Positions 52,579-63,745 of a stretch of DNA of 64,000 bases are shown piece by piece. The notes under the pieces were generated by a model. The model was not told the origin of the DNA, made no database searches, and saw only the letters and a list, made by a program, of their open reading frames with translations. Source of the stretch: Cylindrotheca closterium (taxonomy: Eukaryota; Bacillariophyta; Bacillariophyceae; Bacillariales; Bacillariaceae). The stretch lies in NCBI GenBank assembly GCA_933822405.4, contig CAKOGP040000125.1, positions 1-64,000 on the forward strand, given 5' to 3'. The translations under genes were made by a program, and so were the position numbers. How positions within the stretch are numbered: position 1 is the first letter of the stretch; each line of letters opens with the position of its first letter.

Positions 52579-55500
52579 CTATTTTGCCATGTACGTCATA
52601 GTTTCGGTTTCCAACGTCGCATCCATTTCTGGATGTCCTTCAGGTGGTAATTTCAATCCGTCTAGATTGATACTTGGTTGCAGCAGCTTATTCGAATCTA
52701 CCATGCGGTCAATCTTGCCGTAAACTTCAATCTGAGTGTAGGCTTCCTTTGCTTGCTCAAAATAATGTTTAGCCCAATATTCGTCGTTTTCCCGAAGTAG
52801 CATTTCTGCACATCGTTCATTTGCCAAAGCCTGATCGTTGACGAACCCCGATCTCGCAGCAGCAAAAATTGACTTGTTTTACAATCCACGAGCTTCACCT
52901 GTGTTGCCACCTGCGGCCTCTTTTTCAGCTTGCAAAAAGTAAAGAATATGGACACAATTGACGTTTCCATTCGAGACAAACTTCTCTGTGTTCTTCAAAG
53001 CTTTCGTTCCGACCGACTTGTATTTCTTGATTCCACGACGCAAGAATTCAAACGCTACAATGCCTTCAAATAAGGCGGTCCTCCAAATGATTGGATTAGC
53101 CGGATTGACTAGTCAATTTTTCCTGTTTCAGAAAGCATGGTCGCCCCTAATTCAAAATTGCCAAAGTAGACACAAAGTTGAAGTTTGTGACAATACAATT
53201 GAGCCCGCAGTGGTGGGTTATTTGCTTCCTTCGCCGTAGCGAGCATGGCGTCTTCAGACATTGCTTCGCCATCCATAGAGATTGAATCATCACTGCGACC
53301 CAAGAGATTCAATACTATCTGCCACGTCAGGCAAAGGAAGTTTCGTTGCAGTTCCATATTGCAGTCTTGCATTTGCTTGGAGTAGTCCGCAAAGTCAGCC
53401 TCGAGATTGGACAAGGGTTTTCCAATCGAAAAACAGAAGAAACCATAGAGGGCAATATTCATCATGCCGAACTCTAGATCGCCTGTTTCGCAGCCAATTT
53501 GGTATCCCAGATAGAGCTCCTTGGCACGCCCAGACATTGGTTCTATCCATGGCAGGACGAATCCATATGCCGCAGAAATTGGAGCATGTTGGGTTTCCAT
53601 CAGGTTCTGCTTCTTGGCCAATTCAATCGCCAGTTTGCAAGGTTTTTGGGCAGTTTTCACAGTTCCAAGCGCAAAATCGACGAGTGCAAAGACACCAAGA
53701 GAACGGCATGTATGCTCGCTGGTACCATACTTGAGGGACCATCGCATGATCTTCAGTACTGAAGATACCATCAAATCGGGGTTTACAGCGTAAAGGGACG
53801 AGTTCACAGCAGTCAAAAGATCCAATGCGACAAGTTTGTGTGCATCGTCCATCTCTCCGTTTTGAAGGATCGAGTCCATGGGAATCTTTTTGAGAAGCTG
53901 CTTTGTCTTGACCAGGCCGCCCACAATTGCCAACTTTCCAAGTCCCGGACGAACTCTCGCAATACATTGACAGTCAAGCTGATGGCTTCCACGTGCTTAT
54001 TTTGTCGCGAAGCCAGCTCTGTTATTTTCAACGAGTACGCCGTGATCTTGTCTAGTATCGACTTGCCTTTGGCATTGATAATAATATTAATGTCCTTGTT
54101 CAGTTGATTCCATTCGCCGTTGGAGTATTCAGCCTTGATCAAGGAATTCTGGAGCTCCAAAAACAAGTCGTAATGCTTCTCCCATCGTTCGGTGGGCGGT
54201 ATCAAATCAATGGCAACTCGAAGGTAGTTTTGTGGATGCTGCAAATGCAGACGACTCCAATGCATGTTTACCAGCCTGAAAGTTCAATTCGGCCAATAGC
54301 ATAACTTCCTTCGAAGACTTGATCAGGTCTCGACCTTGGTTGTACATGTCCACAACGGCAAACAGCTTTCCTTCAGAATCAAAATCGTGTCGCTTGGAAT
54401 ACAGGACCCGTGCCATTTCTAGGTTTAGCTCTGGCAATGTACTTTCGTCTTGAAAAGAAATGGCGGCCATTTCGATCTGATCGTGGGCAAAGTAATAGAC
54501 TTTTTGGTTCTGGTTGGAACCACGGTCTTGAGTCACTACCACTTCCAAAAAGCCGGTGTCGACCAAGGCTCCCAATATGACTGCGGTGTTTTCGAGAGTC
54601 TCCACAGCCGGCAAGAGGCTAGAGCCTGCAAGCTCGGTAGCCAGTATGTCCACCACAGTCTCTTGAAAGGAAGATCCTAGAAATGATATGATGGTGAGTA
54701 ATCGTCGAGCATTTTCGTCTAGCTTTTTCATCTTTTTCATGAGCACGAGGAGAACACTGTTGGAAACCACTGTACTTTTTCGAATTTTCTCCAACTTCCA
54801 GGACCAACTGGTAGTGCCAATATTGTACGAGATGTGGTCTTCGTCTCGAAGGGCAATCAGGAACTGAATTAGAAAAAAGGCATTGCCTTCCACTTTGGAA
54901 TGGGCAATTTCGGCAAGCTCTTTGGTTTCGGAAGGGTCGGCATTGAACAGGTCGGTAATCAGGTCGTGCGTATTTTGCAAAGAAAGGTTTTCAATCCAGA
55001 GACGCTGCATCGTTCGACCCCTTGACATTTCGACTACTGCCAGACGTCGCAGCAGTAAATGTTGATCGTCCACTTCGTTGTCTCGGTAACTCCCAATGAT
55101 CAACAGAGATTCCTCCAATCCAGGTTCCAGTAACATGAATTCTAGCAAATCAAGTGAGGCTGGATCAATCCATTGAAGGTCATCTAAAAATATAATCACC
55201 TTGTGTTGAGGTTGGCACACACTGGCGAGGAATTTCGACAAGGCAAACTTGAAACGAGCTTGAGATCGTACAACGTCGTAGCTTTTCTGTTCGGGAGCGA
55301 CTGTGGATTCTTCCTCCTTGCCACCACCGTCAGTGATATTATCTGGAAACAGGTCCTCCAAATTTGGTATCAGATCCAGCAAGACACGGTAATTCTTCCT
55401 AAGTGAACGTTGTAGTTCTTCCTTGTCAGCCGGAGGCAGCATGGAGAATTCAGATACCAACTGTGTCAATGCCGTAATAAAGGCATTGTAGGGCAACGAC

Positions 55501-55841
55501 CTTTGATTCTGATCGAATTTTCCTGAACAAAAGAATGCTGATTTGTCTCGTTTCCGCGTTTGCCGTTGAAACTCTTTGACGATGGCCGATTTCCCTGTCC
55601 CTGAGAGTCCGGCAACGGTTACCATGTTCATTGGTGTCTGTTTGGCATTCTTGTCATTCTTAGTAGAATTGCCCTTTTGCAGCCCCTCGTAGGCGCGACG
55701 AAGAGCTTCAATCTCCTTGTCGCGACCGTATAAATGATCCAATCTGTCAAATCGTAGACGATTCAATTCCTCCAAAGTCTCCTTGGCGGCTTTGCTCTTG
55801 GCAGGGTTTGTGCGCGAGGAAATGATGCGAGTCGACGACAA
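52579..55841 (-). pseudogene. Large AAA_16-type STAND ATPase, broken
   Basis: Reads leftward from 55841. The first 1.6 kb is intact: HLYGRDKEIEALRRAYE, P-loop VAGLSGTGKSAIV, Walker B VIIFLDDLQWID, then GNAFFLIQFL and a winged-helix part, the plan of AAA_16/STAND ATPases fused to sensor kinases in bacteria and protists. It is followed by TPR-like helices (ALESSAFA, IDLIPPTERWEKHYDLFLEL, GFVNDQALANERCAEMLL). Lesions: frameshift near 54226-54232, frameshift near 53945-53952, frameshift near 53106-53114, and TAA at 52879-52881 where the frame otherwise continues. No splice sites explain them. The C-terminus ends at 52579 without a kinase or cyclase. Sequencing error could explain one lesion, hardly all four. 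Confidence 0.8.
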
Positions 55842-57360
55842 TTCTGCGGAAGTCTCTCTTTTTCAAAGGCGTTGCTTCCTGATCTCGACGCCGGCCTCGA
55901 GCTCATGGCAGCTCTCGTCTGTCTGATGGGATCCTTTTTTGCGGGATGGATCGATTGAGGGATTATTCTTCCTGTGAAGCAGCTTTGTTTTATACGGTAG
56001 TTATTGTGTGTCTGGTGAATGAATTATGACACCTGACCAAATAAAAAGCGCGTGAGCTTTGCCTTTCCTTTCATGTCACACATGTGTCGGGTGCTTTGGT
56101 CCTTGCTTTGGTGGTCTTTTCGCCTCTCACCAAACTTCAATCAACAATGATGGTGCTTATGACGGCGGATCCTCAGCGGCACCAGCATCCTGTTCCGAGC
56201 TGAGCATAAAATCCAAACTCCAAACTCGAATATAGCTACAGTACTTTACCTTGCTGAGGTATACTGTTTCAAAAATACCGGTAGATGCATGCAGACCAGC
56301 ACTATCTGGCACTATGGTATGGTGTATGGTGTATGGTGTATCATGGTACCGTATTGTACCTTCATTTTTCTGTGTCGACTGGTTCGATCCGTGCCTCTGG
56401 CTATGTGAATGGTTCGACATATAAAAGAGAGTCGCAGTCCCCCAATGAGCAAGCTTACATATCCACCACCATCATGAGATTGTCGACCTGTCGAATAGCT
56501 TCCTTAAGGATAAGATGGCTTATGACAGTCTTTGTTGTCTCACATTCGTTGTTGAGTTCAGTCTTTACGACGTCACCTTTCGCCATCAACACTGTCACCA
56601 CATGATCAACGTCACCCACTTATTCCATCAGCGATATATCTCTTCCGCTGGTCCCGTCTAGACTTTATCAGAGTACGCGACTACGATAGAAGGTGCAAAA
56701 GAAAGCAATGTTTTCCAAAGAAGTGAATGAGTACACAGAACCCGCCTATATTATGGGTCGCAATCAATTTGGACTTTCAATTTCATTATTCTTCCGAGTC
56801 AGTTGTCCGTCCAAATGGACCCCCATGGAAAAAGAATGGATTGAATTTGATCTACTGTAGGCCTCCTTGATTGCCATGGGTCCATCCTCCTCCTGGACCT
56901 CCGATATTACCTATACCGTATGAATTCTATAGTGCAAAAGACCAATTTGACATACATGTTGCATCACATGCCCACGATGAGCACTATATATCACAATGGG
57001 TGGGGACGAATCGAGTTGCATCACGGTTCCGCGATTGGTTCTCGGAATTAGAAGGATTGGCGATCTATCGAGATTATCGAGATCAAGAGGTTACTACTCT
57101 AGGACGTTTGGACTATCGTTCACAAGTCATCGCATTGAAGCGGTGAAAAGATGACATTGCAAGAGGAGCAATTAGTTGAGGAAGATGATGCTTTGCATAT
57201 GTAAATTGGATTAGTAGTTGAATTCTGCTACATGCTACTATAGAGAAAGCATAGCAAAATAAGCATGGTTTTACATACGACTTCTACTTCCAGCTTCCAT
57301 GCAGGTTGCCAGTAAATGATATATTCGTCAAACTCATCGTGCGGTGGGTCATCGCAGTCA
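55842..57360. other. Intergenic with two doubtful ORFs
   Basis: A short tandem tract of tatggtg units lies at 56315-56342. A plus-strand ATG at 56474 opens 43 codons ending SSVFTTSPFAINTVTT, which resembles a plastid signal. A frame at 56871-57146 (91 codons) reads protein-like but has no in-frame ATG. They may be exons of one lost gene; no splicing solution was found. Confidence 0.35.
56871..57146 (+). pseudogene. Possible coding remnant
   Basis: A frame without ATG (opens at TTG after a TGA): Pro-rich start, then AKDQFDIHVASHAHDEHYIS and FRDWFSELEGLAIYRDYRDQ, ending ALKR. Charged, aromatic composition suggests former coding. No family recognised. Confidence 0.25.
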
Positions 57361-57712
57361 TTACTTGCAATGGCAGCAAGCGTTATCTGCGCTTACACCA
57401 TTGACAGCCCAGTCTCCGTTGGGATCACACATCTCATTACTCTTGTATTCAGCGCAGCCCCAATCATCCGTGTCCTTCCAATTCGCGTCATCCGTACATC
57501 CCCCAGATGGCGAGACTGGAGCAGGAGTAGTGGAGACTGGAGCAGGAGTAGAACTCGGGCCTGAACCTTTGCAATGGCAGCAAGCGTTATTTGCGCTCAC
57601 GCCGTCGACAGCCCAGTCTCCGTAGGGATCACACACCGCATTACTTTTGTATTCAGCGCAGCCCCAATCATCCGTGTCCTTCCAATTCGCGTCATCCGTA
57701 CATCCCCCAGAT
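57361..57712 (-). repeat. Duplicated Cys-rich module in the M11 gene
   Basis: Two modules of about 150 nt, 57563-57712 and 57361-57509, are nearly identical at the DNA level and separated by Thr/Pro-coding repeats (ggagcaggagta units). Recent in-gene duplication. Confidence 0.9.
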
Positions 57713-59619
57713 GGCGAGACTGGAGCAGGAGTAGGGGAGACGGGAGCAGGAGTAGTTGAGACGGGAGCAGGAGTGGCTGGACTTGACCCACACGCCCCAA
57801 AACAAATCTGCACCGCGGCAAATCCAGTTGCGGTGTTGGCATCCACTTGGGTCACCTTGATAGTCACGTCTTTACCAAGATCCAAATAATTCGAGATCTT
57901 GTATTCTTGACCTTGCTTGAGCGAAGCAACCTTGGTCGAAATTTCAAAACCAGGCTTCTGTTTCACGACAGTGACTTCATTGATAGATTCATGAGTCCCC
58001 TCGTTCCAACCAGAAGCATGATTGTACCCAATGTAGTAATCTTCGTCACCAGGCGGACCGGCAAGCTTCAACACGATTTTGTCATCACCTGAAATTTTAT
58101 CGTCTTTCAAATATCATGTGGAAAGGCAAGTTGAGCGAAGTGTTTGAGAAGCACATAAAATCTTCTTTGAAAAATCGACTAAACTTACAATTGCCCACGC
58201 CAATAAGCTTTCCTGAGTATTCAGCAATTTGGGGCTTTACGTCTTGTAATCTATCGGAGTACCAACTGTGATGAAAAAGCGAAAGTGGTTAGCCCGGAAT
58301 TTTCAATGTGTGATATCGATTCCATAATTGCTCGACTTACCCGATATAATAATTTTTGGCTGGATTGTAACAAAGTTTGGCTGCAAGTCCCTCATCATGA
58401 TCTTCGCAAAAGGTTAGCAATAATCCAAGAACATAAAAAATGGACCAACAAATTCTTACCAATCACATAGCCCATCATCCCTTGATGATCTCCATTGACT
58501 CCCTCTTTAGATGTTCCTTCATTTGCATGGTGAAGATTCAAGTTGTGGCCCATTTCGTGCTAATGGGATAGAGATGAAACGAAGTTAGCCATCACTCGCC
58601 TTTCTTGGAGTAGTCCTGCATCTATCACTCGAGTAACTTACCACCGTCATGGTAGGATAGAGTATATTTGGGTCACCGTAGATACTGTAAGGAGTCTGAG
58701 CATAAGCCCATGCTCCCTTCATGGTGCCGTCTGGGATACCAATCAAAACAAATTCAAAAATGGAGGCAAGATCGGTAACTGAAAAATGAGTTTCCAACTT
58801 TTCGAGGACATCATTGTAGATCGCATGGTCGCCTTTAGGGATCGAAACAGCGCTTGAAGTGATTTCGATTACGCCATTGATAACTCCATCGCCTGTTGCA
58901 GGGACAACCTTCATCTTCCCATGGGAGCATCCTTCGAATACACTTTTTGCGTTCACAATGTCTCCACTGGTTCCAAATACCTTATCGCTCATTTGAGCCG
59001 CGGAAGGTTCAGGCGCTTTGCCATCGCTCGTTGTAACACGAACCACAAGAGCCTTTTGGATACCAGTGGAAGACTTGAGCTTCCGGCGATTCTGAACCGG
59101 AGGGAAGGTGATCTCGCTGTCAGCAGTGATGGTCAACGTCAACTCCGAGCTGTTAATGACTGCATTTGTTGCAAGCATCTCGATAGTACCACTGCATAGT
59201 TTTCCATCGTAGGCGTCATTGACGAAACCGATTCCTTCGATGGCAACAGAGAATCCGGCCTCAAGAGCATCTTCACCTTTCAACAAACAGTACCAGGATT
59301 TCTCAGCCCCCTCTTCAGTTTCTTGTACCCTTTCCACCAAAACACAAGGCTGAGTTTGGGTTCCTCCACTACGTGACTTGGACTGTAGACCGCCGAGTTG
59401 AAAAAGAAAAGAATGAATAAGTAATCTGTACACGGATGCATAGAACATATAACTCACTTGCAAGCTTACCTCAACTCGATTGACACCATTCTTTCCATGA
59501 GAGCGGACGTCGTGAGTTTCATGAGAGCGGACGTCGTGGAGTTTACGAAGGTTTCCATCATCCGCCGAAGCTGCTGCCACAGCTGCGGCGAGTAGACCTA
59601 ATTTGATGTTGAAAAACAT
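57361..59619 (-). CDS. Secreted M11 (gametolysin-type) zinc metalloprotease with two Cys-rich modules
   Basis: Six exons: 59619-59470, 59382-58642, 58559-58460, 58401-58341, 58265-58189 and 58103-57361, 623 residues. All introns (58-87 nt) are GT-AG and keep phase. Signal peptide MFFNIKLGLLAAAVAAASA; propeptide-like region; catalytic domain with H298-E-M-G-H-N-L-N-L-H-H308 (HExxHxxxxxH zinc site) and Met-turn GMMGY. Then AKLCYNPAKNYYIGWYSD, a family marker. The C-terminus has Thr/Pro linkers (TPAPVS units) and two near-identical modules with six Cys (CTDD...WGCAEYKS...CDP...ACCHCK). Gametolysins degrade cell-wall glycoproteins. The Gly usual at the seventh position of the zinc helix is Asn here. 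Confidence 0.85.
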
Positions 59620-59737
59620 AATCTTGCTTGGCGGCTTGTAAAGTATCAGAACGAAGAAATTGTGAGATGCTTCTGTTTGGAGATTCGAAAATTATTTGAT
59701 CTTTTATTCGTAGAATACGCGTGAAACTGGTACTTTA

Positions 59738-59873
59738 ATATCCAAAGATCCAAGATTTGTAATGACTATTCGAAAAGACTGAAGATGAAGATTAGTCACC
59801 GGATCCCTTTCATCGTAAAAATGGTACTTTAAAATATTGAATATATCCAAAGATCCAAGATTTGTAATGACTA
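59738..59873. repeat. 31-nt direct repeat
   Basis: atatccaaagatccaagatt and the following 11 nt occur exactly at 59738-59768 and 59843-59873. More diverged matches (ggtacttta, ttcgaaaagact) flank both copies, so the original unit was about 60-100 nt. It lies in the 466-nt spacer (59620-60085) between divergent genes, which holds no gene. Confidence 0.85.
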
Positions 59874-60085
59874 CGAGTACTGGTACTATATATATGGTAT
59901 ATTTTATATTCGAAAAGACTTTTTTTACGTTTTTTAGATGGAAGATTTTGGAGTGGATTGTCAATTCGCAGACGACCGTCAATGCAGCATTGCTGGCACA
60001 AGCAACCAAGTCCGATCAGAACTTGTATTATACTTGTGTGCAAGTGTATTGACAGAAAGATAAGAGTTATTTTTGACATTTAAAA

Positions 60086-60676
60086 ATGACCAGCAAGAAT
60101 GATGGAAATGTTGTTCTTGATCGTCAAAACAATAATATCCAAGGAGGAGTTGTCATATCTTCTCCTGACGCCCACGTTCCACTGCCCAACTTGAAGTATG
60201 GCTATCGAAAGGAGCGTTATCGATGGGAGGAATTGAAAGCAATCATTCACGACGAACAAGATTTGGACAAGTTGTCACGATCTGAAAACGATCAGAGAGA
60301 ATACGAAGTATTTCGATATCACCTAAAGCAACAATATTCTTCTATTGTAGACTACATTTTGATTACCAAATTTGGGTTTGAAAAAGCAAAGAATGATACA
60401 GGCTTGTGGCGTTCGATACCGAGTCTTCAGGAATCCAAAATCCCACGCAAGACTCTGGTAAAGAATGACTTTCCATACTATACAGCTCCCAACATTATAC
60501 ATTACATTTTATGGAAGATAAAAGAGGACTTGACGCCCACTGAAATCGAACAAGCCGATACAGAATTAAAGACCAGCTACGGTGCCCTTGATGTTGTGGA
60601 ATGGACCAATCCACCCCATTTAAAGTCACTGCCAGAAATTGACCACGCACACTTTTTGTGCCTAATAAAAGAGTAG
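60086..60676 (+). CDS. DUF3605-like protein
   Basis: 196 residues, no intron. Hydrophilic N-terminus, then RYRWEELKAIIHDEQDLDKLSRSENDQREYEVFR and, in the C-half, VKNDFPYYTAPNIIHYILWK, DLTPTEIEQAD, and VEWTNPPHLKSLPEIDHAHFL. The order NDFPY, digHyilW, NPP-x-L-x-S-x-P-x-I-x-H-x-H matches the DUF3605 family known from fungi and protists. Its biochemical role is unknown. No signal or membrane part. Start at the first Met; the AT-rich upstream spacer has a decayed repeat. Confidence 0.7.
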   Translation: MTSKNDGNVVLDRQNNNIQGGVVISSPDAHVPLPNLKYGYRKERYRWEELKAIIHDEQDLDKLSRSENDQREYEVFRYHLKQQYSSIVDYILITKFGFEKAKNDTGLWRSIPSLQESKIPRKTLVKNDFPYYTAPNIIHYILWKIKEDLTPTEIEQADTELKTSYGALDVVEWTNPPHLKSLPEIDHAHFLCLIKE

Positions 60677-60718
60677 AGATTTGAAAAGATAATGTATTAA
60701 AATAGCACTATGATAATT

Positions 60719-63700
60719 TTACTGCATCAAAGATGTTTCCAAGGACTCCAGCAGTTTGGATTCCTCTGCCTTGAGACCAATCCCTTGGGCCAATTGGTCC
60801 AATTCGGAATGGTCAAGGTCCGACAGAGATAATCTGCCAGCCTTCATTTCGTTGCTCTTGTGAGTATACAGTGTCAATCTGACTACTAGTTCACTCTTTG
60901 ATCCAGTGGTCACCAAACCCAAGTCCGTAAGTGTGGATTGCAGTTCTTCCAAGGACAATTGTTCCAGTGTTCCGACGATTTGAGAACCCGACTTGGGTGC
61001 AAATTCCTCTTCTTCGTACTTGAGGTTGCGCAAGGCATTCTCCAAAATGGTCATTCCGTGTGCAGGACTGGTGAGGATGGATTCGGGGTGGAATTGGACA
61101 GCAGCAAAGGGCAAGGTTTTGTGTTGGATTCCCATGACAATCCCATCTTCCGTCAAGGCAGTAATCTGAAGATCGTCAGGCATCTTGTCCTTGATACCGT
61201 GCAAAGAGTGATATCTGGCAACCTCGAACACTTCAGGAAGTCCAGTGAAAATGCTGCCATCCTTGACACCTTCGCGAGTGAGGGCAATCTCAGATGGCTT
61301 TCCATGCATGGGGTATCCCAAAACTCCAAGAGTTCCACCAAAATGCTCGACCATTCCTTGCAATCCAAGGCAGACCCCAAACCCGGGAATCTTGTTCTTG
61401 ATGAGACAGTCAATGGATGCGGACAAAGCAAAGTCGGATGGGTTTCCTGGTCCAGGAGAGAGGACGACCTAAGCAACAAATGAAAAGATTAGTGAGATGA
61501 TGTGCCACCCAAGCAATGCAGTATTCCAACAATTGTAATGATTACGACCTACCATATCCGGCTTGTTTCCCTTTTCAATCATCGTTTCGATAGCAGCCAA
61601 AGCAGAAGGTCCACTACGAAGAGTAGACACCTGAGCACCGGTTTGACGGAGATAGTTTCCAAGTGTATGGACAAAGGAATCCTCATGATCAATCAAGACA
61701 ATGGTCTTGCCAGTTCCAACCTTTTCGGGAATGGGGACCAATTCATCGCCTTCCAAGCTGGCAATGTCCGTCTTTCCTTTGCGAGTGACAGCATCAATCA
61801 TGGCAGAAGCCTTCAATTCGGTCTCGAGTTCTTCGGCGGGTGGACTGGAATCGTACAACAAAGTTGCTCCGGCACGGACTTCGGCAACTCCATTCTTGAT
61901 ACGGACAGTTCGAAGAGTCAGTCCAGTGTTAAGACTTCCATCAAATCCGACCAATCCAATGGCACCTCCATACCAGCAGCGAGGGGATCGCTCTTTGTCT
62001 TCCACAAACTGAATGGCCCAAGTCTTGGGAGCACCCGTTACAGTCACGGCCCAGGTGTGACACAAAAAGGCATCCAACGCGTCAAACTCGGGTCGGAGGT
62101 ATCCTTCCACGTGATCGACCGTGTGGATCAACCGACTGTACATTTCAATTTGACGACGGCCAATGACTTGGACGGACCCCGGTTCGCAAATACGGGACTT
62201 GTCATTACGATCGACATCGGTACACATGGTCAATTCACTTTCTTCTTTTTGGTTCATCATGAGACTCTTGACACGTTTGGCATCTTCCAAAGCATTTTCA
62301 CCACGAGCGACAGTTCCAGAAATGGGACAAGTCTCGACGCGAATGGCTCCAGGGCGGTAATCGTTTTCGGGAATGGATTCGCAACGAACAAACATTTCGG
62401 GACTGGCACCGACCAAATATTCTTGTTCCCCCAAGTTGATAAAGAACCCATACGGAGCAGGATTACGCTTGCGCAAACGACGGAAAATGAGGGAAGGAGG
62501 AGTCTCCTCGTCCAACTTGGAACGGAAGGTTTGGGACAAGACTGCTTCAAACAAGTTTCCAACCGCAAATTCACGCTTGGCTGCTTCCACGCTATCGGCA
62601 AATTCACCAACGGGGGTATCCCGATCGGAAAAGCTAGCTCCATCCTTGGATTCATTAAACGCGGCAAAGCGATCCTCTTGGCCCAATCGAGGCAATCCTT
62701 GAGTCGACTTTTGATCAACAGCAAAGTCATAGGTTATTTGCCAAGCATCTCGCTTGTCGGCATCAATCACATAGACGGAATCTGGTAAATACAGCAAAAT
62801 GTCTCGTTGTTCAGGATCGCGCTCTTGAGCCAAATCGATGGGTTCAAACGAAAAGGTCAAATCGTATCCAAAGGCACCATAGAGACCCAATTGCCCATCT
62901 CCACCTTCGTATCCAAACAAGTCGACAAGCGCACGAACGACAGAAAAGAGGGATGGCTGCAACGAATCAACGAATCAACAACCAAGCAGTGAGACACTAT
63001 CATCAGAAGACCCAAAGACGCATTTTTCGCCTTCCAAAAAATCTAGACCCATTCGTACCTGTCTTGAACGTTCTTCCTCACTGAAGCTTCCCACTTCACC
63101 AGGTGGAACTACAGTGACGTCAATTTGGGTCACTCCACCAACACCGATACCTTCTCCATTGGCATATTCAAAGGATTGCACCTCCGACAAAATCTTATTG
63201 TTTTTCAATTCCTTCATAGTTTGTTCGATGGCTGGCATCAGTACTCGTCCCCGGTCGTTCAAGGCCTTGATGGTACACTTGTCTGCTTTCCCTGAAATTT
63301 CGAGGGGGGGATCCACAAATCCAAGTGACCATCGAGCATATCGTCCGGGAAATTCATAGCTGGAAGTCAGCAAAGCACCCTTGTGACTATCCAATTGATC
63401 AATCAAATAATTAATTGCAGATTCCGAAGTCCCTGGAGTGTTGGATTTTGAAAATTCCAAACCTTGGACATGGGCCGTGACTTGGATTCCACCCTTGGTC
63501 AAGAAATGTCCGCCATTGGGACGTCTGCGAGGGGCACCCAAGCTCAAACCTTGTTCCGCAGCCTTTTGGGATGCAGTGTCAGCGCCTCGACCTCCAGTTT
63601 TGGCGACATCGACCGCATTAAAGTCGGGGACTGTGGCCTGCAAAACAGAAGGTGAAGCACTCTTCGTGGAAAATGGCGTGAAAGCAGAAGCCAAGAATTG

Positions 63701-63745
63701 ATTGGTCACTGCTAACGCAAGGAACACCAAATGCGAAGTGAACAT
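60719..63745 (-). CDS. Plastid anthranilate synthase, fused TrpE-TrpG with SAP-like tail
   Basis: Three exons: 63745-63059, 62956-61553 and 61468-60719, 946 residues; introns of 102 and 84 nt, phase 0. Signal peptide ending LASAF/TPF: plastid. The TrpE part includes GRYARWSLGF, LFEAVLSQTF, PISGTVARG, LTMCTDVDRNDKSRICEPGSV and CWYGGAIGLVGFDG (chorismate-binding signature). The TrpG part begins TIVLIDHEDSFVHTLGNYLRQ and has LSPGPGNP, Cys730 in GFGVCLGLQGM, and QFHPES (His824, Glu826) for glutamine amidotransfer. It converts chorismate and glutamine to anthranilate, the first step of tryptophan synthesis. After the amidotransferase, residues 864-898 read as a SAP motif (LSLEELQSTLTDLGLVTTGSK). 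Single-chain E-G fusions occur in some bacteria and algae. Confidence 0.92.

Noticed and set aside
57563..57712. Repeated units considered as a CRISPR-like array
   Set aside because: Only two units, coding and in frame, in a eukaryotic gene.
61502..62788. 428-codon plus-strand ORF
   Set aside because: Fully antisense to the anthranilate synthase exon 2; long shadow frame in a codon-biased gene, no family features.
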